Below are positions 46,155 to 55,114 of a DNA stretch of 64,000 bases, one piece after another (the stretch's first letter is position 1; the number at the start of each line of letters is the position of its first letter). The DNA is from Pseudoalteromonas rubra. Lineage in GTDB: Bacteria; Pseudomonadota; Gammaproteobacteria; Enterobacterales; Alteromonadaceae. The stretch lies in NCBI RefSeq assembly GCF_001482385.1, contig NZ_CP013612.1, forward strand, positions 744,001-808,000, given 5' to 3'. The notes under the pieces are model-generated. The model had not been told where the DNA came from, ran no database searches, and saw nothing but the letters and a program-made list of their open reading frames with translations. Both the position numbers and the translations under genes were made by a program.

Positions 46155-47819
46155 ATGAAATACCAAGTAATCGGCCTGGCGGTACTCACTGGCCTGGCAT
46201 TGACTGGCTGCGAAGAATCACAACATCATACTCAAGCTGCTGAACTAATCGCCTCGCAGTCAGTGCATAAAGCTGCACCGTACAAACCGGGTGATGATAT
46301 TCCGGCAACCGCTTACATGGAACACGATGAGGTCTATAACCCCGAGTCGGTGATCCCACCTCAGTGTTACACTAAAACTGATGGTGTAAATAACCCGTGT
46401 TATGCCTGCCATCAGTCTTATCAGAAAGAGCCAGAAAGGCCCAACGCCATGCGCGATGGGCATTTGCAGGGCGTCTATGAATTCTCTGACTTGGGCCTGA
46501 AAAACCACTGGAAAAACCTCTTTGTTGACAGGACAGATTTGATTGCAGGTGTGCCAGACAAAGAGATCATGGCGTGGATCAATCAGGATAATTACACCCC
46601 GTTTATCGAAAAGCTGAAACAAGACAAGCAATGGCGCGGTGAAATAACTCCGCTGGAAAATCTGGCCTATCCGGAAAAAGCCTTTGATGAGATGGGGTTT
46701 GCCAGAGATGGCAGCGGCTGGGTGGCGTTTAACTACAAGCCTTTCCCGTCGACGTTTTGGCCCACCAACGGATCCACGGGTGATGTGATGATCCGTTTGC
46801 CCGAAGCGTTTCGCTCAAAAGGCGGCGTGTACAATAAGGACGTGTACCTGGCAAACCTGAGTCTGGTTGAACTGGCATTAAAAGGCTTAGATAAGATTTC
46901 AACACCCACAATCTCGGAGCAACGTATTGGCCAGGATTTAAATGGCGATAATCAGCTTACCAAAATCAGCGAGATAACGAGGCAATCACATTATGTGGGT
47001 GATGCCACAGATGCACTGGCGCATATGCTGTACCCCCAGGAAACGGAGTTCCTGCACACCGTACGTTACATTGGTGTAGACGAAAATGGTGGTATTTACA
47101 ACGCGCCGCGTATGAAAGAAGTACGCTACATGAAAAAGCACAGGTTTAAGACTCGCCAGTCACTGAATTCTTCATATCACCGTGAAGAAAAAGAAAAAGA
47201 ATTCGAAAATCTGCCGCAAACCCTGTATCTGGGCGATCAGGGTATCAACAACACCTTTGGTTGGACCATCAATGGTTATATTGAGGACAAACAAGGTAAC
47301 CTGAGACCACAGCATAAGCAGGAGCTGGCATTTTGTAATGGCTGTCACAAAACCATCGGCTCAACTTACGACCAGACGTTCTCATTCGCCCGCAAAGTAG
47401 AAGGCGCACGCGGCTGGGGCTATATCAACCTCAAAGAAATGAAAGATGTGCCCAACAAAGGTGAAACACTCGGCGAGTTCCTGACTTACATGAACCGGGT
47501 CGGTGGTGGCGACGAATTCCGCCAGAACCGCGAGATGCTGCAAAAGTGGTTCAAAGCAGATGGCACGGTCGACAAAGAAAAAGTGGAGTCCGCAGATAAC
47601 CTGTACGAGTTGATCACCCCGTCAAAAGAGCGCGCACTGGCACTCAACAAAGCGTACAGAACCATAGTGGAAGAGCAAAGCTACCTGTTCGGCCGCGACG
47701 CAACACTGGTGGAGGCAAGCAACGTACTGCAACAAGTAGACGACTCCCAAGCCCCGTTGAAAAAGGAAAACCAACACCAATGGGACATGCAACTTGATTG
47801 GGTGAGCAGCGACCGATGA
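46155..47819 (+). CDS. Dihaem c-type cytochrome lipoprotein, unknown function
   Basis: From ATG 46155 the protein has 554 residues. It has a lipobox (LTGC near residue 17) and two haem-binding CxxCH motifs: CYACH near residue 80 and CNGCH near residue 398. The second lies after a long central region with DGSGWVAFNYKPFPSTFWP. Such outer-membrane cytochromes usually pass electrons in the periplasm. No partner oxidoreductase is adjacent, though the PhoX-like gene lies upstream behind a terminator. Its last codons overlap the first palindrome of the repeat block. Confidence 0.85.
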   Translation: MKYQVIGLAVLTGLALTGCEESQHHTQAAELIASQSVHKAAPYKPGDDIPATAYMEHDEVYNPESVIPPQCYTKTDGVNNPCYACHQSYQKEPERPNAMRDGHLQGVYEFSDLGLKNHWKNLFVDRTDLIAGVPDKEIMAWINQDNYTPFIEKLKQDKQWRGEITPLENLAYPEKAFDEMGFARDGSGWVAFNYKPFPSTFWPTNGSTGDVMIRLPEAFRSKGGVYNKDVYLANLSLVELALKGLDKISTPTISEQRIGQDLNGDNQLTKISEITRQSHYVGDATDALAHMLYPQETEFLHTVRYIGVDENGGIYNAPRMKEVRYMKKHRFKTRQSLNSSYHREEKEKEFENLPQTLYLGDQGINNTFGWTINGYIEDKQGNLRPQHKQELAFCNGCHKTIGSTYDQTFSFARKVEGARGWGYINLKEMKDVPNKGETLGEFLTYMNRVGGGDEFRQNREMLQKWFKADGTVDKEKVESADNLYELITPSKERALALNKAYRTIVEEQSYLFGRDATLVEASNVLQQVDDSQAPLKKENQHQWDMQLDWVSSDR

Positions 47820-48300
47820 TTAATTATCATCGCAGCGCTGCGAACGCTTTTCATGGATGAAAAGCCGGGAGCCCCCTACAGGGACGTATTGCCACTCGTA
47901 CGTTATGAGAACGACGATTGATAATCGTCGCAGCTCACTTAGCGCTTTTCATGGATGAAAAGCCGGAAGCCCCCTACAGGGACGTATTGCCACTCGTACC
48001 TCATGCGACCGATGATTAATTATCATCGCAGACTCGGCGTCCCCGCGCTGCGAACGCTTTTCATGGATGAAAAGCCGGAAGCCCCCTACAGGGACGTATT
48101 GCCACTCGTACCTTACGCGACCGATGATTAAGAATCATCGCAGACTCGGCGTCCCCGCGCTGCGAACGCTTTTCATGGATGAAAAGCCGGAAGCCCTTCA
48201 CATGGACGTGTGCCCACTCGTGCTTTAAGCGACCGATGATTAATTATCATCGCAGACTTGGCGTCACCGCGCTGCGAACGCTTTTCATTGATGTGTCTTG
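47814..48300. repeat. Block of five palindromic repeats
   Basis: Nearly perfect palindromes of the form CGATGATTAATTATCATCG occur at 47814-47832, 47912-47930, 48010-48028, 48122-48140 and 48234-48252. Between them is a second dyad, CTTTTCATGGATGAAAAG, and the shared stretch CCCCCTACAGGGACGTATTG. The period is 98 bp for the first units and 112 bp for the rest, which carry an extra GACTCGGCGTCCCCGC. The first palindrome contains the stop codon of the cytochrome gene. The block may protect or end the transcript, or be an extragenic palindromic family. Confidence 0.85.
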
Positions 48301-48588
48301 CAAAGTCGTGCTTTAGCGTGGTCCTTGCGCAAGGTGAAATGAGCCGTTTTAGCTGGACTTACAGTGTACTCTTTCCTGTAATTCACCTGTCTGAATGTCG
48401 ACATTCTGTACACGACATGGGATCTATTATCATGCAACTCGAATTTAGCAATAACTTCGAAATTGAATACGCCAGATCCGCTGCTCAGCACAAATGAGTG
48501 ATTGTTGCACAGATAAGTTGTCAATCAGGTTGTTCTCCATAGTTAGCAGGCTGAGTATAAAGTTTAATGACTGAATTATTCACCCTGT
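48301..48588. other. Intergenic, no gene seen
   Basis: No supported gene was found between the palindromic block and the stop codon at 48589. Short frames on both strands have no family resemblance. Confidence 0.45.
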
Positions 48589-49182
48589 TCAGTGTAACCC
48601 TAAATACACTGCGGCCAGGATAAATAGAGCAACCCCCAGTAATGGCCATAACCCGATATCATCGCTGCTTTTAAGTCTCGCTTGAGAGGGGTTAATGCCG
48701 CCAATGTCTTCAACTTTGTCAAAGTCAAACTGGGTAATTGATAAAGGGCATCCGACATGAATTTTGCTATCGGCAGAGCCAGCCCCAAGTGCTACTTCTC
48801 TGAATGCCCTGACTTCAATCATAGTAAGCCCCCCTTCTGTTTTTTCCATTGGGTGCATAACTGTTTTCGGCGTCAGTTTCAGAAATTTACCTTTGTAGAA
48901 TGTGGAAAACGCATGCTGCAATATTTTTTCTCCAACATGGAAGTCGGAAAATAACAGCCTGGGATGAGAAAATGGGTTAATGACCTGAATGTCAGGTGAC
49001 GTGAGCTCATTTGCCTCTTTACCAATGGCTGCAATCACTTTTTTGCCTGATTTTGTCGATTGTAATGCCAGTAAGGGGACATCCTCGTAGATTTGCTTCG
49101 TTTTGATATCGGTGATTTTTAACTTGCCTTCCCAAATTTGCACGTATAAAACCGGTGCAAACTTTTTTTGAATCCATTTCAG
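48589..49182 (-). CDS. MreB-N-terminus-like tail-anchored protein
   Basis: The product starts MLKWIQKKFAPVLYVQIWEG at ATG 49182 (an upstream ATG at 49206 is possible) and has 197 residues. The first 80 residues (LYVQIWEGKLKITDIKT, IAAIGKEA) resemble the beginning of actin-like MreB, including the region that follows the phosphate-1 loop. The rest of MreB is missing. The C-terminus has a single transmembrane helix (LWPLLGVALFILAAVYLGL). Cysteine and charge patterns suggest a cytoplasmic domain anchored to the membrane. Function unknown. Confidence 0.55.
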   Translation of the reverse strand: MKWIQKKFAPVLYVQIWEGKLKITDIKTKQIYEDVPLLALQSTKSGKKVIAAIGKEANELTSPDIQVINPFSHPRLLFSDFHVGEKILQHAFSTFYKGKFLKLTPKTVMHPMEKTEGGLTMIEVRAFREVALGAGSADSKIHVGCPLSITQFDFDKVEDIGGINPSQARLKSSDDIGLWPLLGVALFILAAVYLGLH

Positions 49183-49352
49183 CATATTGAAACCTTCGTA
49201 GAGCAAAGTCTCAATATTATCACCAAAATAGATTTTAGGGGGGTCGTACCAAGCTAAAGCAAACCTGTGCCAGGTAAGAGCGCCGCTGTGTATCTGGTGC
49301 TATACAAAGCGTTGAATTGCCTGGTAGGCATTGTCCTGATACTGCTGATTGT

Positions 49353-50210
49353 TCAGGTCTTCAAATAGCTCTGCCTGATCCCCGATAGGGCCGTTAACCC
49401 TTTCTGACTGGCGTAAAATGTACCACTTTTTAACTCTTCATCAAACAACCCGATCAGATAGCGTTTCGCCCCCTCTTCAACTTTATGGACTTTGCCAAGC
49501 CACAGCATAACCTGCATCATGCTCTTCATAACATATTGTTTTACAAAGGAGAGAGAGTTAAAGCCATCAGTGCCCGTTGTCGCACCTGGGCTCATGGTGA
49601 TGAATTTCAGCTGTGGATGGCGTCTGGCCATTGCCGACATCCATAATGCCCCCATATATTTGATTGGCCCGTAAGGTATGGTCGCATCTGTGGTGGAGCC
49701 ATAGAACGACCCGTCACAAACAGAAGCAAACTCCTCGACCGATGAGGTGCTTAGCTCCGGACGCTTCATGCCCATTTCCTTCACGCCCCGGGCGGCTTCT
49801 GAGCCTGCATAGAGGGCAACCTGAGTAAGTTTCTGCGCCTTAATTAGCTCTTCTGTCAGTACACTGTGCCCCAGCAGATTAACTACAAATATCTCGGTGA
49901 CGCCCTGTTCATTCAGTTTGTTAAACTGTTTACCGCCCGTGCCTCCGGCATTCATGATCAGGGCATCAATACTTTCTGGTAGATGTTGTACGGCAGAACG
50001 CACCGAACTTAAATCGCTGACATCGAGCTGGATAATCTCAAAAATACGCTTGCCTGTCTGTTGTTCCAGTGCCATCTTCGCAGCTTCAGCTTTGTCACGG
50101 TTGCGACATCCCAGGTAGATCTTTCCAATGTCCGGATACGCAGCAATCTGCTTTGCTGCCTCTTTACCTAAGCCTGCATTTGCGCCAGTGATTAATACGC
50201 GGGTGATCAT
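49353..50210 (-). CDS. Short-chain dehydrogenase/reductase
   Basis: This 285-residue NAD(P)-binding protein has TGANAGLGKEA at residues 8-18, NAGG near 90 and a YGPIK sequence (YxxxK) near 180 as the catalytic pair. Substrate unknown. It is the last gene of a same-strand cluster with the AraC-type regulator and the SRPBCC protein, separated from the regulator by 126 bp. Confidence 0.88.
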   Translation of the reverse strand: MITRVLITGANAGLGKEAAKQIAAYPDIGKIYLGCRNRDKAEAAKMALEQQTGKRIFEIIQLDVSDLSSVRSAVQHLPESIDALIMNAGGTGGKQFNKLNEQGVTEIFVVNLLGHSVLTEELIKAQKLTQVALYAGSEAARGVKEMGMKRPELSTSSVEEFASVCDGSFYGSTTDATIPYGPIKYMGALWMSAMARRHPQLKFITMSPGATTGTDGFNSLSFVKQYVMKSMMQVMLWLGKVHKVEEGAKRYLIGLFDEELKSGTFYASQKGLTALSGIRQSYLKT

Positions 50211-50336
50211 AATGTGCCTCTTTCTAAATTCGGGTGTTGAGTTTATGAGGCCAGAATAGCGAAAAGCGGCTGGCTGCTTTTGATATTTCTTGCGGTATTG
50301 AATGTGTATTGTCGGGTTATAAAAAAGCCCGATAGT

Positions 50337-51191
50337 TCAGGCTTTTAGTGTTACAGGAATATTTAGGTACACTTTATTGTTGGGGTCCGCGTCATTAAAG
50401 CCGCCTGGCAATAACTCGAAATCGGGCTTGTCAGCGTACTCATAACTGCTTTTTGGCAGCCAGCTGCCCCAAATATACCTTAGGGTTTCTTCCAGGTTTG
50501 CGATGGGCCCTGTATGTGTAAACCTGGCATAAGTTTGTGCAGCCAGTTCTCGTGTGATCAGGCCATCCGGCACGTCATCAAAATTTTCAACCTGGGCTGA
50601 GCAAATATAAACAAATCGAGTGGTATCTCCGTCTTCCTGATAGTTTTCATAGATACCAAAGAAGTGATCGCCTACCCGATTGGGGATTTTGTCACGATAG
50701 GGGCGAAAGCCTGACCAAAGCTTAGGCAGGCTGAGATCTCCATCTTCGTATACATTGGCAATCCCCACAATTTTCATCGCCGGTTGTTCAATGATCTCGG
50801 GTTCCATACTGATGTTGTTTTGCAAAAATGCCAGATCGTCAGGACTAAATGGCTTTTTGTACAATAAACGAAATGGTTCGTTTATTTTTCGATATTGTGC
50901 GGGTGTCATATCGAATAGTGCCTTAAACGCCCGAGTGAATGCTTCTTGAGAATCAAACTGACAGTCCATGGCCAGGGTTAATATGCTCACATCCTCTGTT
51001 AACAGTCGTTTTGCAGCTAAGGTTAACCTGCGTTTGCGAAGATACTCTTTTGGGGTGTCGCCTACCAATGCTTTGAAAATCCTACTGTAGTGATATGTCG
51101 AATAGTGGGATGCCGCAGCGATTTCATGCACGCTGATTTTGTCATGCAAATGCGCTTCAATGTAGTCGATACTTTTAAAAAAACGATCCAT
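50337..51191 (-). CDS. AraC-family regulator with GyrI-like effector domain
   Basis: This 284-residue protein starts with two helix-turn-helix motifs in the first 100 residues (ISVHEIAAASHYSTYHYSRI; CQFDSQEAFTRAFKALF). It ends with a GyrI-like ligand-binding domain (about 125-280; VYICSAQVENFDDVPDGLI). This layout is that of Rob/TetD-type regulators. It probably controls the adjacent SRPBCC and SDR genes in response to a small molecule. Confidence 0.88.
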   Translation of the reverse strand: MDRFFKSIDYIEAHLHDKISVHEIAAASHYSTYHYSRIFKALVGDTPKEYLRKRRLTLAAKRLLTEDVSILTLAMDCQFDSQEAFTRAFKALFDMTPAQYRKINEPFRLLYKKPFSPDDLAFLQNNISMEPEIIEQPAMKIVGIANVYEDGDLSLPKLWSGFRPYRDKIPNRVGDHFFGIYENYQEDGDTTRFVYICSAQVENFDDVPDGLITRELAAQTYARFTHTGPIANLEETLRYIWGSWLPKSSYEYADKPDFELLPGGFNDADPNNKVYLNIPVTLKA

Positions 51192-51223
51192 CCCTTAGTC
51201 CTCTTTCATCTTAACGGGTATAG

Positions 51224-51721
51224 TCACACGCTGACCGGTGCCGATTGAACAAGGTTAGCTTCCGCGTACCGCTTTAACCCTGTTAACAGTTTGCCAAAGG
51301 CGATGGGAAACACCAGCCGAAGCAGTGGGTAAAACAGATAGGCAAACCATTTCAGTTGCGGTGAGGCAGTCCAGATCACCTTACTTTGGTTTTTGCCAAC
51401 CGGTTGCACTGACATCATAACGTGGTTCTGTCGGATAGGCACAATGGCCGGGTTATTAACTGGCAGCACATTAAAAGCGATGGTCTTGTCTGTTTCACTG
51501 AATTCGGTAATGATCTCTTTGACTTTCGCACCACCTGGATTGTCACTTAAATTGCAAACGCGCCCTTCCATTGGTGCGCCTAAGCGGCTGCTACCTTTAC
51601 CGAGTGCCTCAGAGTAGGGTATTGGGCCCATCCATAAATGTGCTTTATCAAATTGATGGGCGACTAATTCCCAAACTTGCTCAGCCGATTTATTAATGAT
51701 GATTGATTTGGTGATCTTCAT
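51224..51721 (-). CDS. SRPBCC-family (START-like) protein
   Basis: This 165-residue protein begins with ITKSIIINKSAEQVWELVAH, the usual first strand and helix of polyketide cyclase/START-like folds. The pocket probably binds a hydrophobic ligand. It is the first gene of the cluster with the AraC-type regulator, 32 bp upstream of it. Confidence 0.82.
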   Translation of the reverse strand: MKITKSIIINKSAEQVWELVAHQFDKAHLWMGPIPYSEALGKGSSRLGAPMEGRVCNLSDNPGGAKVKEIITEFSETDKTIAFNVLPVNNPAIVPIRQNHVMMSVQPVGKNQSKVIWTASPQLKWFAYLFYPLLRLVFPIAFGKLLTGLKRYAEANLVQSAPVSV

Positions 51722-52018
51722 GATTAGCTCCAGGGGTTGATATTGAAGCCAGTGTAAAAGATTGCATGTGTGAGTTTTTGATATTTCTTGCTACGTTTGA
51801 TGAAAGCAGAGCGATCGTTACCTCTTATTTAGTTGCTTTGTAGCCATACGTCTTATTATGCACGGTGAAATGAGTTGCTTTAGTTACCCTCTAAAGTTGA
51901 AAAAATAGCCCGGGAAGCCACTTTTCAAATTGCTTCCCAGACTATTCATCGCTGGATGTACATGACACTAAGCACCATTGTGATTAAATTTAGCGCTCTT
52001 TGTTACGCTATTTAAAGC

Positions 52019-53758
52019 TTAAAAGTCATGCCAGACTTCAACCATTCTTGTAGACGTAGGGCCGCATCCGTTGACATTGCATGCGGTAATGGATACTTGA
52101 TACATTCCCTCAGGCGCCTTTTTGCCTGGAAGACCCTGGTAGCCGCCGTCTGTGTCTTGATAAGGAGTTTCGATACTCCCTGTGTATACTAAACCTTGCC
52201 CAGATATACGGAAGCGATACTCAGTTGCGCGAGCAACTCTGTAAAATCCAAACTCAGCAACATGGTCCCAATTAGAGTCAATAAGGTCATCAATACGTGG
52301 GGATGAAGTTGGCACGCCTTCGATCGTAACTGTATGTTTATGTGTTAGCGTTGCTTCGTCACTGCACCCTCGAGCGTTACATGCCTGAATTTCATACTTG
52401 TAGGTGCCGGAAGGCAGCGATTGTTTGAGTGAATTGCCTGTGATCTGTCCCAAGTATGAACCATTGCGGTAGACTTTGAAGTATTGTGCTTGTGGCTGGC
52501 TGTTCCAGCGAACATAGAACTCTTTGTCAGTCGAAGTATTATCCTCAATGTATGGTTCTGGTTCACGAGTATGTTGTAAAACGGAGAACGTTTGGGCCGC
52601 AGATTCGTTTGAACATGCACCGTTATCCCAGCATGCCTCTACTGTGAAACGGTAGCGGTACCCATTCCTTTTTTCGGGAAGGCGATCTCCAAAGTAAACC
52701 TCAAACACATCTCTCCAATAGTTCGAAGCGTCGATACGGTACGTCTTAGGCGTACCCACATCCAATCTACCATTTCGGTTGATGTCAATGAACTCTTCAG
52801 ATGTTTCATTCACTCTGAAGTAGTCAGGGAAATCGTGAACTTGATACCAGATCACTGAAATACGTAAGCTTGTTTTCTCTTTGTGGCTCGACCCCATAAA
52901 TACAGGCGCTTGCGATCGGTCACGACCATACCCATCGCGTAACGACTGTAGATCACCATTTGACATGCGAAAATTTCCTAGGGTGTTTATTGCTGCCCCT
53001 GTGTCGAGATTTTGATAGCTGAAGGCCTTTCCTGTGTCGCCTGAGGTGCACCCTGTTCTGTCGCTATTACTGTAATGCATGATGGATTCAAAATCATATG
53101 GCCGCGAGCGTGATACCAGGGATGATGTTCTGAATGCACTTTGCAAAGTACAAGGTACGTAGCGGTCATTCACTGTAAGGGAGTAGCGCTGACCCTCTCG
53201 TGTGTGATAATCGCGGTCGGTACGCTGGTGCTCATGGCGATAACCCAGAATATGCAATAACTCGTGAATGGCAGTGCCTACGCTACAGTAGCTGGGGATC
53301 CATGCCTGGCGGCGACCGCCATTTGCATAACCGATATTCGCAGAGCAGATCTTGTTTTTTTCCCTCTCATCATCAAGCGCATGGCCATAAATAGTGAGAT
53401 AGTTAGAATGGCTTGACGTTTTATGAACGAAATTCACCCGAGAAGCGCGTTCTATCGTCTCCATTGCCTCAAGAATGTTTTTTTCATTTTGACTGCCGCT
53501 GGCGATACCCACTAGCTGGAATGGGACTACGCCGTTTGGCCAGCCAACAGCGCTGTCTAACCCGGATGTGTTGGTCGCGCGATTGGCAGAAAAGGTGTGA
53601 AATTTACTTACACTATCCAATACCATATCGCCATCTATCAGGTACTCTGGGGTACCGGCATTTTCAGGCTGAAATTTGTTGAGAGAGGCTGTAGAGGCTA
53701 CCGACAATGTGGGTATGAATATGGCACCGAGTAAGAAAAGTTTTGTATTTATAATCAT
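52019..53758 (-). CDS. Secreted astacin-family (M12A) zinc metalloprotease
   Basis: This 579-residue protein has a signal peptide (residues 1-22). The zinc site IHELLHILGYRHEHQRTDRD lies near residue 162, giving the full HExxHxxGxxHExxR pattern. A Met-turn (SIMHYSN) follows near 225, and the propeptide region lies before it. About residues 290-575 hold two or three fibronectin III-like domains with Cys pairs and Trp/Tyr strands (for example YVRWNSQPQAQYFKVYRNGS). It should cut extracellular proteins and may bind carbohydrate or protein surfaces through the C-terminal domains. Confidence 0.92.
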   Translation of the reverse strand: MIINTKLFLLGAIFIPTLSVASTASLNKFQPENAGTPEYLIDGDMVLDSVSKFHTFSANRATNTSGLDSAVGWPNGVVPFQLVGIASGSQNEKNILEAMETIERASRVNFVHKTSSHSNYLTIYGHALDDEREKNKICSANIGYANGGRRQAWIPSYCSVGTAIHELLHILGYRHEHQRTDRDYHTREGQRYSLTVNDRYVPCTLQSAFRTSSLVSRSRPYDFESIMHYSNSDRTGCTSGDTGKAFSYQNLDTGAAINTLGNFRMSNGDLQSLRDGYGRDRSQAPVFMGSSHKEKTSLRISVIWYQVHDFPDYFRVNETSEEFIDINRNGRLDVGTPKTYRIDASNYWRDVFEVYFGDRLPEKRNGYRYRFTVEACWDNGACSNESAAQTFSVLQHTREPEPYIEDNTSTDKEFYVRWNSQPQAQYFKVYRNGSYLGQITGNSLKQSLPSGTYKYEIQACNARGCSDEATLTHKHTVTIEGVPTSSPRIDDLIDSNWDHVAEFGFYRVARATEYRFRISGQGLVYTGSIETPYQDTDGGYQGLPGKKAPEGMYQVSITACNVNGCGPTSTRMVEVWHDF

Positions 53759-54219
53759 TTTTTTAGTGAACCTTGATTGTTAACGAAAGCTAAGTTTTTG
53801 GTCGGAAATATGACAGATTAACGCAACTTTATAGACCAAATTGATGGTTGCATTTCAGAACAATTTCCTTTTTCTAATTTTTTAAGTTTGTTTTAACCCT
53901 TTTTTCTTCTTGTTTTCGTAAATAGTTATGTAACTATCACCGAACAAGATTTGCTTAGTCTTTTATTATTACTGCTCCTTTTTTATACTGTTTTTAAGCG
54001 CCATTACCTTACTTGGGTAATATGAAATATTGACTACGGGATAGGGTTTTTCTTGATGGAGGCGTCTCCAGAAATTGTTTGGCATTGCACGTTCAACTGT
54101 TTGTCTTAGAAGGCATAGTTCACCTGCTATGGCGCGGACAGTCACAATTTTACTGTTTCCATTTGACCCCGGTTTAAAGTAAATAATAATTACTTTCATC
54201 ACAGGGAAATATAATAAAT
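53759..54219. other. Intergenic, no gene seen
   Basis: This 461-bp AT-rich spacer lies between divergent genes. A minus-strand frame (53969-54286) has no family resemblance and overlaps the start of the next gene. It is not called. Confidence 0.5.
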
Positions 54220-54666
54220 GTGTTGATGTGGGGAGGTTTATTCTCATTGTCATCTTCAGTATTTTCAGAGACTCAAGTTGGCTCACACTGCCAGCGGAGC
54301 AAAGTGAACCAGTATTTCGATGCGTTGGATACGGTTTCCTATAAAGGCTCTACGGTTTCGGATATTGATGACCTGACTGACCTGATGTACGACGAGGTTA
54401 AATATAAGCATGTGGAATATCTGGCTAATTTTGATAAACCCGCCTGGTGGCGCGCATTCTTACGTAACCATGAAAGTGGCCGGTACGATAGTGCAACCAA
54501 CCGTGAGATCCGGGGACTACGAACTATTCCGGGTAAAAATTACGTTGCTGTAGAGTATGCTTATGGTTTCAACCAAGCTGATGGCAGCTGGCAACAGCAA
54601 GAACCTATGCTGGCCATATTTGGTTTTAAAGAAGGTAAAATCAGCCTGTTCATGGAGCTGTGGTAG
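54220..54666 (+). CDS. Small exported protein, unknown function
   Basis: This protein of up to 148 residues starts at GTG 54220, or at ATG 54226. A short hydrophobic N-terminus (GGLFSLSSSVFS) looks like a minimal signal peptide. The rest (YFDALDTVSYKGSTVSDIDD) suggests an NTF2-like or SnoaL-like alpha+beta fold, but this is uncertain. It is convergent with the next gene, with 13 bp between stop codons. Confidence 0.5.
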   Translation: MLMWGGLFSLSSSVFSETQVGSHCQRSKVNQYFDALDTVSYKGSTVSDIDDLTDLMYDEVKYKHVEYLANFDKPAWWRAFLRNHESGRYDSATNREIRGLRTIPGKNYVAVEYAYGFNQADGSWQQQEPMLAIFGFKEGKISLFMELW

Positions 54667-54679
54667 CAAGGCTGCGGGT

Positions 54680-55114
54680 TTACTGGATTGCCGGGCAACT
54701 ATTGACGATGAGCACTTGATTAAAATACCGGGTGATTTTGTCATACCCGGCTGGTGCAAGGTGACTATGACCCGCACTTTGGACACTGATGTTGGCGATC
54801 TGAATATCAAGGGTGAAGGTACTGCCATCCATGCGCCCCTCGCTAAAGTAACGGGGCTGCCAGCTCTGAATATCCAGCGTTTTGAAAAAGGCCAATGTGT
54901 GGCTGAGTGTTTCCGCGGAAATGCGTTTATTACACACAGAGATGGTTTTGCCTGAGTCGACTTTACTCAGGCTCAACGTTTGGCGTTCGTAATACAATAC
55001 CGATTTGTTTCTGTATGAACCAGTTTCAAATTTGACGTGCTCTGCCGCGAGCGGCCCTGATGTGAGTAACATCAGGGTGCAGGTGGGTGCCGTGTATCTG
55101 AGGCTAGAAGTCAT
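54680..55114 (-). CDS. Small exported protein coupled to the TonB receptor gene
   Basis: This 144-residue protein starts at ATG 55114, which lies inside the last codons of the TonB receptor (TATGACTTCTAG). The two genes overlap by 11 bp, as expected for translational coupling. A signal peptide (TCTLMLLTSGPLAA) ends before EHVKFETG. The mature part has two cysteines. Function unknown. The longer frame to 55195 only runs over receptor sequence. Confidence 0.65.
   Translation of the reverse strand: MTSSLRYTAPTCTLMLLTSGPLAAEHVKFETGSYRNKSVLYYERQTLSLSKVDSGKTISVCNKRISAETLSHTLAFFKTLDIQSWQPRYFSEGRMDGSTFTLDIQIANISVQSAGHSHLAPAGYDKITRYFNQVLIVNSCPAIQ

Noticed and set aside
48285..48524. Minus-strand 79-codon open frame after the palindromic block
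   Set aside because: There is no ribosome-binding site or family resemblance, and it overlaps the repeat block.
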